This document shows, piece after piece, positions 44,460 to 51,861 of a DNA stretch of 64,000 bases. This stretch comes from Caryophanales bacterium UBA6259. Lineage in GTDB: Bacteria; Bacillota; Bacilli; Tepidibacillales; Tepidibacillaceae. A model generated the notes under the pieces. It ran no database searches. It saw nothing but the letters and a program-made list of their open reading frames with translations, and was not told where the DNA came from. The translations under genes and the position numbers were made by a program. The stretch lies in NCBI GenBank assembly GCA_002441135.1, contig DJVJ01000006.1:8918-72917 (forward strand), read 5' to 3'. How positions within the stretch are numbered: the first letter of the stretch is position 1; the number at the start of each line of letters is the position of its first letter.

Positions 44460-44798
44460 ATGGGGTGGATTGTTAGGGTCATCTTAACGGGATTTGCATT
44501 ACTAGTAACCGATCAATTTGTTGCTGGGTTTGCAATTAAAGGAATCACAGCAGCACTGATTGCAGCACTAATCCTTGGAATTGTGAATGCGATTGTAAAA
44601 CCGATTTTGGTATTCTTAACCTTACCAATTACTATTTTTAGCTTAGGATTATTTATACTTGTGATTAATGCGATTACTTTTACAATTACTGCGGCCCTTG
44701 TGGATGGATTTACAGTGTATAATTTTAGTGGCGCATTTTGGGGAGCGTTAATTACAGGATTAATTAGTTGGATTTTAAACAGTCTTGCTAAAGATTAA
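44460..44798 (+). CDS. YvlD-like (phage holin family 4/mycobacterial-type) membrane protein
   Basis: A 112-aa protein with four hydrophobic helices (LTGFALLVTDQFVAGF, LILGIVNAIVKPILVFLTLP and others) of the widespread YvlD/DUF360 family, often labelled phage holin family 4 although not phage-derived. It pairs with the preceding PspC gene. AGAGGTGGGAG lies before the ATG. The operon ends at a bidirectional terminator. Confidence 0.9.
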   Translation: MGWIVRVILTGFALLVTDQFVAGFAIKGITAALIAALILGIVNAIVKPILVFLTLPITIFSLGLFILVINAITFTITAALVDGFTVYNFSGAFWGALITGLISWILNSLAKD

Positions 44799-44807
44799 TT
44801 GTTATAA

Positions 44808-44839
44808 AAAAGGGAGCCTATAAAATAAGGCTTCCTTTT
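44808..44839. terminator. Bidirectional terminator between yvlD-like and DUF2062 genes
   Basis: AAAAGGGAGCCT (44808-44819) pairs with AGGCTTCCTTTT (44828-44839), with A- and T-rich ends that serve both strands. It overlaps the stop of the convergent gene. Confidence 0.85.
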
Positions 44840-45314
44840 ACCATTTCCGTATTAAGCGTAGATAAAAATGACGATGTCTTGAAAGAATAAAATATAAAGA
44901 AAAATAGGAAATAACTGCAAAGAGCGTACAATTGACTAGAGCACCGATAAGAAACTCAAGGCCAATGGTTTTTGTTTTATAATAGAACAACTGAACTGCT
45001 TCAATATCTTCTTTTTCTATGGAAGATAGATGAGTTCCAATATGCACAAGAAAATTACCTGCTTTTAAATTTAGATAAAATAGGAAGGGCCATAAAAAAG
45101 CACCAGACAAACCACCAATAATGGCTGCTACAAGATTGGCTCTTAACGGTTTACTAATCGCTACAGACAAAATGGGTCCAAAACCAAAGGTAGGAAACCA
45201 ATTAGGAATAAAACCTAAAGAAAAGCCAAATGCAACTTGTTTAGCTCCTGATTTAATTCGAAATAAACGAATAAAGTGATATTTTGCTACTCTTTTAATG
45301 TTTTGAAAATTCAT
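44838..45314 (-). CDS. DUF2062 membrane protein
   Basis: A 158-aa protein of the DUF2062 family, with two or three membrane helices. The family core FGFSLGFIPNWFPTFGFGPI, next to SAFLWPFLFYLNLKAGNFLV-like hydrophobic stretches, is clear. Function unknown; relatives sit near cell-envelope or glycosyltransferase genes. It is the only reverse-strand gene in this block and is transcribed away from the HAD hydrolase. Confidence 0.82.
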   Translation of the reverse strand: MNFQNIKRVAKYHFIRLFRIKSGAKQVAFGFSLGFIPNWFPTFGFGPILSVAISKPLRANLVAAIIGGLSGAFLWPFLFYLNLKAGNFLVHIGTHLSSIEKEDIEAVQLFYYKTKTIGLEFLIGALVNCTLFAVISYFSLYFILSRHRHFYLRLIRKW

Positions 45315-45464
45315 TCTAGATTCCCCATATCTATGTTGTGTGAAATGTTCTCTCTATATAAGTATAACAATCTCTAGAAGTTAGAAAAAGAAGAAAATCT
45401 ATGGTAATATGAAAAATATGAAAATATTCATAATAAATCCATCTTTGAAAGGGATAATTAGAAA

Positions 45465-46268
45465 ATGGACTATCAATTGGTTGCAATAGATTTAGATGAT
45501 ACATTATTAGCAGATGATTTAACAATTTCCCCTCAAACGATTGAAGCAATCCATCAAGCCATTGAAAAGGGAGTAACAGTTACCTTTGCAACGGGTAGGA
45601 TGTACCAATCGGCAGTGCAATATGCAAAAAAAATTCAATTGGATGTACCCATCATTACTTATCAAGGAGCACTAATAAAAAATGTTTTAAGTGGAGAAGT
45701 GCTGTTCGAGAGATTATTAGATGAAGCACTTGCTATCTCTATTATAAAGGAACTGCGAGCGAAAAATCATCATATTCAAATATATCTTCATGATGAAATT
45801 TATTTGGAAAAGGATCATTCCTTTGCGAGGGATTATAGTAAAGCATCTAATGTACCTTATCATGTAGTTGACGACTTGATTCAAACGATGAGAGAAATGA
45901 AAACGACTCCTGCTAAAATACTAACTATTGAAGAACCAGCCGCAATCCAAGAGATTCATCAAGAATTTCAAATTCAATTTGGTAATTCATGTCATATTAC
46001 GATTTCTAAACCTCATTTTATGGAAATTACCCATAAAGAGGCTACCAAAGGAAAAGCGATTGAATATCTTGCTCATTTAAAAGGAATTACTCTAGATCAA
46101 GTGATTGCAATCGGTGATAGTATGAATGATCGAGATATGCTAGAAGTAGCAGGGCTTGGTGTGGCAATGGGAAATGCACACCCTGAAATTAAGGCGATGG
46201 CCAATTATGTGACAAAAACGAATAATGATCATGGAGTATGGGAAGTTTTCCAAAAGTTCGTTCTTTAA
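45465..46268 (+). CDS. Cof-type HAD-superfamily phosphatase
   Basis: A 267-aa soluble HAD hydrolase of the Cof/YkrA-like subfamily (type IIB cap). Motif I is AIDLDDTLLADD, motif II lies in VTFATGR, and motifs III/IV are KGKAIEYLAHLKGI and IAIGDSMNDRDMLEVAG. It likely dephosphorylates a sugar phosphate or nucleotide cofactor; the substrate cannot be told. AAAGGGATAA precedes the ATG. It is just upstream of hprK and could be co-transcribed. Confidence 0.9.
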   Translation: MDYQLVAIDLDDTLLADDLTISPQTIEAIHQAIEKGVTVTFATGRMYQSAVQYAKKIQLDVPIITYQGALIKNVLSGEVLFERLLDEALAISIIKELRAKNHHIQIYLHDEIYLEKDHSFARDYSKASNVPYHVVDDLIQTMREMKTTPAKILTIEEPAAIQEIHQEFQIQFGNSCHITISKPHFMEITHKEATKGKAIEYLAHLKGITLDQVIAIGDSMNDRDMLEVAGLGVAMGNAHPEIKAMANYVTKTNNDHGVWEVFQKFVL

Positions 46269-46302
46269 TTGTTCTACATTTTACCAATAGCGAGGGAAGA
46301 TA

Positions 46303-47232
46303 ATGAAAAAAAAGCTAAAGGTTAGCGATTTAGTGGAAGCATTTAAGCTAGAACTTATCTGTGAAAAAGCCAATCTAGAGAGGTTAATTACTGTCAGTGA
46401 TCTAAATCGACCTGGTTTGGAGATGGCAGGATTTTTTACATACTATCCAAAGGAACGGATACAAATTTTGGGTAAAACAGAATTAACCTTTATTAATGGT
46501 GTTAGTAGTGATATTCGAAGAGAACGAATGGATAGGCTAGCGGATGAAGAGACCCCTTGTATAATAGTAGCAAGGGATTTAGAGATTCCAGAAGAGCTAT
46601 TACAAATTGCTTGTTTAAAGAAAATTCCAATTCTAAGAACTTCACTGAATACAACACGGTTTACAAGCAAACTGACTAATTATCTAGAAGCACAACTAGC
46701 CCCTACGATTACCATGCATGGAGTATTAGTGGATGTCTATGGAGTAGGTATTTTAATTACTGGTAGTAGTGGTATTGGTAAAAGTGAGACTGCCTTAGAG
46801 CTTGTAAAACGTGGACATCGTCTTGTTGCAGATGACGCAGTGGAAATCAGACAGACAGCAGATGATGCCTTAATTGGAACTGCGCCAGAATTAATTCAAC
46901 ATCTATTGGAAATCCGTGGTGTAGGTATTATTAATGTGATGACTTTGTTTGGTGCAGGAGCGGTTCGTATTCACAAAAAGATTACACTTGCTATCCAATT
47001 AGAAATGTGGGATAAGGATAAAAACTATGATCGTTTAGGATTAGAAGAAGAAAAGATAAAAGTCATTGATACTCATTTGCCTATGCTTACCATTCCTGTT
47101 CGTCCCGGTAGAAACCTTGCTGTTATTATTGAGGTTGCAGCGATGAACTATCGGTTAAAACGAATGGGATATCATGCTGCACAGGAGTTTGCAGTTCGTT
47201 TATCAGAAGCAATTGAAGATGACGCCGATTAA
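46303..47232 (+). CDS. hprK: HPr kinase/phosphorylase
   Basis: HprK phosphorylates and dephosphorylates Ser46 of HPr and thereby controls carbon catabolite repression through CcpA in Gram-positive bacteria. The 309-aa length is standard. Walker A is GSSGIGKSETALEL near residue 155, and the HprK signature LEIRGVGIINVMTLFGAGAV is complete. The first gene of the conserved block hprK-lgt-yvoD-ppaX-yvoF. GCGAGGGAAG precedes the ATG. Confidence 0.96.
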   Translation: MKKKLKVSDLVEAFKLELICEKANLERLITVSDLNRPGLEMAGFFTYYPKERIQILGKTELTFINGVSSDIRRERMDRLADEETPCIIVARDLEIPEELLQIACLKKIPILRTSLNTTRFTSKLTNYLEAQLAPTITMHGVLVDVYGVGILITGSSGIGKSETALELVKRGHRLVADDAVEIRQTADDALIGTAPELIQHLLEIRGVGIINVMTLFGAGAVRIHKKITLAIQLEMWDKDKNYDRLGLEEEKIKVIDTHLPMLTIPVRPGRNLAVIIEVAAMNYRLKRMGYHAAQEFAVRLSEAIEDDAD

Positions 47233-47255
47233 AAAAAGGGAGATGACGAGAGAAA

Positions 47256-48149
47256 ATGATATATACATTAGGGGCTATTGATCCAATCGCTTTTCAATTG
47301 GGTGAATTTATTACAGTTTATTGGTATGGAGTCATTTTAGGTTCGGCCGCTATTTTTGGCTTGCTTTTGGCATTGTGGGAATCTAAACGAATTGGATTTA
47401 ATGCAGATTTATTAATAGATCTACTTATTTTTGCAGTACCTGCAGCGATTATAGGTGCACGAGCATATTATGTTTTATTCCAATGGGAGTACTACGCAGC
47501 AAACCCATCAGAAATTATTAAAATATGGCATGGGGGATTGGCGATTCATGGTGCTTTGATTGGTGCTGTATTAACTGGGGTTATTTTTGCGAAAAAGAAG
47601 AACATTTCCTTTTTCAAGCTAGCAGATTTAGCCGCACCTAGTATCTTGTTAGGACAAGCGATTGGACGCTGGGGAAACTTTATGAATCAGGAAGCGCATG
47701 GTGGCCCAGTGACTTTAGAATTTTTGCAAAACATGCATTTGCCAAACTTTATTATTGAACAAATGTATATTGATGGTGTTTATTATCATCCAACCTTTTT
47801 ATATGAGTCGATTTGGAATATCGTTGGAGTTATTCTATTGATCCTCTTTAGAATGAGAAATCCGATCCAAGGAGTAACCTTTTTCCTATATCTAACCTGG
47901 TATTCCATTGGAAGGTTCTTTATCGAAGGGTTACGCACAGATAGCTTAGCTTTTACAGGACCCGATTGGTTAGCAGGACTAGTTAATATGCTTTGGTCGC
48001 CGATGAGCATTTTCTTTGAATCAGGGGCTATGGCATATGGTAATGTGCGAATTGCTCAGTTAATCGGGATTGGTATTATTTTATTTTCTTTGATCTTTGT
48101 GTGGATTCGTAAATACCAAAATAGAAAACAATTGCGTTATGAGGAGTAA
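47256..48149 (+). CDS. lgt: Prolipoprotein diacylglyceryl transferase
   Basis: Lgt adds a diacylglyceryl group to the lipobox cysteine of lipoproteins in the membrane. The 297-aa protein has seven helices and the signatures HGGLAIHGALIGA and GRWGNFMNQEAHGG. It acts on lipoproteins such as those encoded at 25992 and 56787. AGGGAGATGACGAG precedes the ATG. Part of the hprK block. Confidence 0.96.
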   Translation: MIYTLGAIDPIAFQLGEFITVYWYGVILGSAAIFGLLLALWESKRIGFNADLLIDLLIFAVPAAIIGARAYYVLFQWEYYAANPSEIIKIWHGGLAIHGALIGAVLTGVIFAKKKNISFFKLADLAAPSILLGQAIGRWGNFMNQEAHGGPVTLEFLQNMHLPNFIIEQMYIDGVYYHPTFLYESIWNIVGVILLILFRMRNPIQGVTFFLYLTWYSIGRFFIEGLRTDSLAFTGPDWLAGLVNMLWSPMSIFFESGAMAYGNVRIAQLIGIGIILFSLIFVWIRKYQNRKQLRYEE

Positions 48150-48167
48150 TATTGGGGGAACAGTAGG

Positions 48168-49142
48168 ATGGGTAACATCACAAAAGAGACTTGGAAAAAG
48201 GGACTTAACACAGGAATTAAAACAACATGGGCATTAGGGAAAATTATCTTTCCAATTACAGTGATTGTTTCGATTCTAAGCTATACCTCATTTATTGAAG
48301 AGTGGATTGTTCCGTTATTTACCCCTTTAATGGGTTGGCTAGGACTGCCGGGAGAGGCAGCAATTCCATTAGTGTTAGGAAATGTATTGAATCTGTACGC
48401 GGCTATTGGTGCAATGTTATCCTTAGACTTGACTGTAAAGCATGTATTTATTTTAGCAGTGATGTTAAGTTTTTCGCATAACCTATTAGTGGAAACAGCT
48501 GTGGCAAAAAAAATAGGAGTTAGTGCCATTGTACCAATTGCTTTGAGATTAGGTTTAGCAATAATATCTGCCATTGCTATTCATCTATTATGGCAGGGTG
48601 GTGGAGAGCAAGCACAATATGGCATGGTGATGCAAGAAACAGAGGTCATTGATTCGTGGTTCATGATTGTGCTTGTTTCTGTAAAAAAAGCGTTATTAGG
48701 GATTTGGCAAATTGCAATCATTGTTCTCCCATTAATGGTGGGAATTCAAGTTTTGAAGGATACTCATGCTATTGCCTATTTTTCCAAAATGATTGAACCA
48801 TTAACAAGGTTTCTTGGATTATCCTCTGGAAAGACGTCAGTGCCTTTATTAGCAGGATTGATTTTTGGTTTAGCCTATGGTGCAGGAGTAATTATTCAAA
48901 GTGCAGAGGAAGAGAATTTTTCAAAACGGGATATGTATCTGTTATCTATTTTTTTGGTAGCGAGTCATGCAGTAATAGAAGATACACTTTTGTTTATTCC
49001 ACTAGGGATCAATGTTATCCCCTTATTGATGATTAGGGTAATTGTTGCTTTTATTGTGACCATCTTAACGGCGAAGGTATGGCAACGTTTAATTCCCTAT
49101 ACAGAAAGCTTAGAGCAGAAAGGTGAGCATAGTGAAATATAA
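48168..49142 (+). CDS. Nucleoside-recognition (Gate) domain membrane protein, YvoD-like
   Basis: A 324-aa membrane protein with two Gate (nucleoside-recognition) domains (GLPGEAAIPLVLGNVLNLYA in the first; GLSSGKTSVPLLAGLIFGLAYG in the second) and about eight helices. B. subtilis YvoD has the same position between lgt and ppaX. Relatives such as SpmA/SpmB take part in spore dehydration; transport role unknown. The 3' end overlaps ppaX by 11 bases. Confidence 0.88.
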   Translation: MGNITKETWKKGLNTGIKTTWALGKIIFPITVIVSILSYTSFIEEWIVPLFTPLMGWLGLPGEAAIPLVLGNVLNLYAAIGAMLSLDLTVKHVFILAVMLSFSHNLLVETAVAKKIGVSAIVPIALRLGLAIISAIAIHLLWQGGGEQAQYGMVMQETEVIDSWFMIVLVSVKKALLGIWQIAIIVLPLMVGIQVLKDTHAIAYFSKMIEPLTRFLGLSSGKTSVPLLAGLIFGLAYGAGVIIQSAEEENFSKRDMYLLSIFLVASHAVIEDTLLFIPLGINVIPLLMIRVIVAFIVTILTAKVWQRLIPYTESLEQKGEHSEI

Positions 49143-49776
49143 AACCCTATTATTTGATTTAGATGGTACTATTTTAAATACCAATGATTTAATCATTAAT
49201 TCATTTCTGTATACTTTAGAGCAGTTTTATCCGGGAAAATATACCGAAGAAAAGTTAATTCCACATATGGGAAAACCGTTACGTGAGCAAATGGTTATTT
49301 TTGGTGATGAAGCCAATGCAGATAAAATGGTAGAAATCTATCGCGAGCATAATATACGAACACATGATGAATATGTAAAAGAATTTCCTTACGTAAAAGA
49401 GGTTTTAACTACGCTAAAGGAAGAGGGATATACTCTTGGTGTAGTTACTACAAAGATGAGAAATACGGTAACGATGGGGCTTCGAAGATTTGATTTGGAG
49501 TCATTAATGAGTACTGTAGTTACTTATGAGGATACAGAGTTCCATAAGCCAGCTCCTGAACCTGTACTATTAGCAATGGAGCAGTTAGGTGCAGAAAAAG
49601 AGACCACTTTAATGGTTGGCGATTCTCAATATGATATTCAAGCAGCTAAAAATGCCGGAGTTACCTCTGTTGGGGTAGCATGGAGTATGAAGGGCGCAGA
49701 TTTTTTAAACCAATTTAACCCAGACTATATGCTAGAGAATATGCGTGATCTATTGAAAATTGTTAGAGAAAATTAG
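49132..49776 (+). CDS. ppaX: Pyrophosphatase PpaX
   Basis: PpaX (214 aa) hydrolyses the pyrophosphate that HprK releases when it dephosphorylates HPr by phosphorolysis. It is a HAD hydrolase: motif I LLFDLDGTILNTND, motif II VVTTKMRNT, motif IV MVGDSQYDIQAAKNAG. Start: GTG at 49132 with AAAGGTGAG about 6-7 bases upstream; GTG 49123 overlaps that site. The coupling with hprK is functional as well as positional. Confidence 0.93.
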   Translation: MKYKTLLFDLDGTILNTNDLIINSFLYTLEQFYPGKYTEEKLIPHMGKPLREQMVIFGDEANADKMVEIYREHNIRTHDEYVKEFPYVKEVLTTLKEEGYTLGVVTTKMRNTVTMGLRRFDLESLMSTVVTYEDTEFHKPAPEPVLLAMEQLGAEKETTLMVGDSQYDIQAAKNAGVTSVGVAWSMKGADFLNQFNPDYMLENMRDLLKIVREN

Positions 49777-49797
49777 TGATACTGAGGAGAACAAAGG

Positions 49798-50301
49798 ATG
49801 AGAAAAACAAAGCGTTATCCCGCTCCAGTTCAAGGTACTAATTCTTTATGGCACGTTTATAAAACGGTAGGCTTTTGGAAAGTAGTGAAAAGCTTTATTG
49901 TGATCACCATTGCTCGTTTTACCCCATGGATGCCGTTAAAAAATTGGCTGTATCGGACATTTTTAAATATGGAAATTGGAGAGAAGTCCTCCATTGCCTT
50001 AATGGTGATGATGGATACGATGTTTCCTGAAATGATCCATATTGGCAATAACTCCATTATTGGCTATAATACGACCATTTTGGCCCATGAATATTTAATT
50101 GATGAATATCGTCTTGGTGAGGTATATATAGGCTCCAATGTAATGATTGGTGCTAATTCCTTAATTCTGCCTGGAGTAACTATCGGAGATAACGCTATCG
50201 TTGGAGCAGGAGCTGTTGTTACCAAGGATGTACCAGCATATACCTTTGTCGCAGGGAATCCTGCTAAATTTATTCGGAGTTTAAAAGAAGATAAATTGTA
50301 A
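49798..50301 (+). CDS. Hexapeptide-repeat acyltransferase, YvoF-like
   Basis: A 167-aa acetyl/acyltransferase with a left-handed beta-helix of hexapeptide repeats (IGNNSIIGYNTTILAHEY, VMIGANSLILPGVTIGDNAI, VVTKDVPAYTFVAGNPAK). The gene sits as yvoF does in B. subtilis, after ppaX. A positively charged, hydrophobic N-terminal stretch (about residues 20-45) suggests membrane association. Substrate unknown. GAGGAGAACAAAGG precedes the ATG; a terminator follows. Confidence 0.92.
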   Translation: MRKTKRYPAPVQGTNSLWHVYKTVGFWKVVKSFIVITIARFTPWMPLKNWLYRTFLNMEIGEKSSIALMVMMDTMFPEMIHIGNNSIIGYNTTILAHEYLIDEYRLGEVYIGSNVMIGANSLILPGVTIGDNAIVGAGAVVTKDVPAYTFVAGNPAKFIRSLKEDKL

Positions 50302-50309
50302 GTCTAAAG

Positions 50310-50338
50310 AAGCTTGGTTAAAGCCAAGCTTTTCTATT
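50310..50338 (+). terminator. Rho-independent terminator after yvoF
   Basis: AAGCTTGG (50310-50317) pairs with CCAAGCTT (50324-50331), followed by TTCTATTT. The 16-mer AAAGAAGCTTGGTTAA here (50306-50321) is repeated exactly at 15948-15963 between ftsX and the murein hydrolase gene. Confidence 0.8.
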
Positions 50339-50378
50339 TGAATAGGAAACATTTAGATTTTTAAAGCAAGGAGATTGA

Positions 50379-51560
50379 ATGATGACAGCTAGATTGAGAA
50401 TATGGCTAGAAATATTTTTTGTTTCTTTACGACTAGGATTAACTTCATTTGGAGGACCGGTCGCTCATTTAGGTTATTTTCGCAATGAATATGTAAAAAG
50501 AAGAAAATGGCTGGATGAACATAGCTATGCCGACATCGTAGCACTATGTCAGTTTTTACCGGGACCAGCAAGTAGTCAAGTGGGAATTTCTATTGGTATG
50601 ATTCGTGGTGGAATAGTAGGCGGAATCATTTCGTGGATTGGCTTCACGCTTCCATCAGTAGTTATGTTGATTCTTTTTGCGTACTTATTTATTAGTGGAG
50701 ATTTTATCAATGAAGGGCTATTGCATGGCTTAAAAATTGTTGCTGTAGCAGTGGTAGCGCAAGCAGTTATTGAAATGGGCAGAAAGCTGACCCCAGACCG
50801 AACAAGAATTACAATTGCAATTGTAGCTGCGAGCATTACACTACTTTATCCAACTGCATTGGGACAAATTCTCTTAATTATTGCTGCAGGTTTTCTAGGT
50901 TATCGATTATTTTTAAACGGAGAGAAACCGAAGCTCAACGAGATGGAGCTTACCTTAAACAAAAAGACAGGAATCATTGCTATTTTATTATTTTTTGCAT
51001 TATTGATTGGTTTACCAGTCTTAAGAAGTGCTTACCCTTCGATGGGCATCAGCATGTTTGACACCTTTTATCGAGTGGGATCGATTGTTTTTGGTGGAGG
51101 ACATGTAGTGCTACCATTGCTAGAAAGAGAAGTGGTGCCAACGGGATGGCTGAGTGATGAAGCATTTTTAACAGGCTATGGTGCAGCTCAAGCAGTTCCC
51201 GGACCATTGTTTACCTTTGCTAGTTACTTAGGAACAATGATTCTGGGCTGGAAAGGTGCGATTATCGCTACTGTAGCTATCTTTTTACCATCGTTCCTAT
51301 TGGTGATGGGCGTTTTGCCATTTTGGAATAGCATTCGAAAATATACAGCTATTCAAGCAGCTTTAATGGGTGTTAATGCAGCGGTAGTAGGTATCTTACT
51401 AGCAGCATTATACCATCCCATCTGGACAAGCAGTATTAAAACAACCACTGATTTTATTTTAGGTTTAGTTGCTTTTACATTGCTTGTGTTTTGGAAACTC
51501 CCACCTTGGATTGTTGTTCTTTTTGCGGGGGCTAGTGGTTATGTCATAAGTATTATTTAG
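50379..51560 (+). CDS. chrA: Chromate transporter ChrA (two-domain)
   Basis: A 393-aa member of the CHR superfamily with two homologous halves, each with the pattern FGGxVAHL...PGP: LGLTSFGGPVAHLGYFRNEY with FLPGPASSQVG in the first, and RVGSIVFGGGHVVLPLLERE with AVPGPLFTFASYLG in the second. It is expected to export chromate or another oxyanion. GCAAGGAGATTG precedes the ATG. It lies between yvoF and the dehydratase activase and interrupts the yvoF-his order of B. subtilis. Confidence 0.92.
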   Translation: MMTARLRIWLEIFFVSLRLGLTSFGGPVAHLGYFRNEYVKRRKWLDEHSYADIVALCQFLPGPASSQVGISIGMIRGGIVGGIISWIGFTLPSVVMLILFAYLFISGDFINEGLLHGLKIVAVAVVAQAVIEMGRKLTPDRTRITIAIVAASITLLYPTALGQILLIIAAGFLGYRLFLNGEKPKLNEMELTLNKKTGIIAILLFFALLIGLPVLRSAYPSMGISMFDTFYRVGSIVFGGGHVVLPLLEREVVPTGWLSDEAFLTGYGAAQAVPGPLFTFASYLGTMILGWKGAIIATVAIFLPSFLLVMGVLPFWNSIRKYTAIQAALMGVNAAVVGILLAALYHPIWTSSIKTTTDFILGLVAFTLLVFWKLPPWIVVLFAGASGYVISII

Positions 51561-51583
51561 GTAGTAGAATAGAATATATCGTA

Positions 51584-51627
51584 AATAAAGTAGAGGCTAA
51601 CATTTCGTTGTCCTCTACTTTATTTTT
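51584..51627. terminator. Terminator after chrA
   Basis: AATAAAGTAGAGG (51584-51596) pairs with CCTCTACTTTATT (51612-51624), followed by TTT, across a 15-base loop. Confidence 0.85.
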
Positions 51628-51635
51628 TCCAAATT

Positions 51636-51747
51636 TTAATATTTTTGTCCCTTCATGGAAGCTTTTTGTCCTTCAATAGATGCAGCTACATTTTGAATAT
51701 ACCCATTTGATTGTTCTGTAACCTTAGAGTTACTCTCAATGAGAATC
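51636..51747 (-). pseudogene. Remnant of a methyl-accepting chemotaxis protein
   Basis: On the reverse strand about 36 in-frame codons read ESNSKVTEQSNGYIQNVAAS and then IEGQKASMKG before a stop, close to the end of MCP signalling domains (TEQS, YIQxVA, EGQSAS pattern). A stop codon lies in frame just upstream (near 51748), there is no start or ribosome-binding site, and the flanks do not continue the domain. It is probably the leftover 3' end of a decayed receptor gene. Otherwise the 51561-51861 gap shows only the terminator and AT-rich DNA. Confidence 0.6.
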
Positions 51748-51861
51748 AATTATTCATTTTCTTTTATACTAAATTTAAATACTTATGAGTATTTAAGGTT
51801 TTGGTAATACTAAATAACTATGAAGTAATTATCATTAGTCTTATATTTAGGGGTTGTTTTG

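Noticed and set aside
44460..44798. Prophage origin suggested by the holin-family-4 label of the YvlD-like protein
   Set aside because: It sits in a conserved chromosomal pair with a PspC gene, and no other phage genes are present.
51735..51835. Fur-box-like sequences (TGAGAATCAATTATTCA; AATTATCATTA) before the activase gene
   Set aside because: Only partial hexamer matches in very AT-rich DNA, with no promoter elements at a fitting distance.
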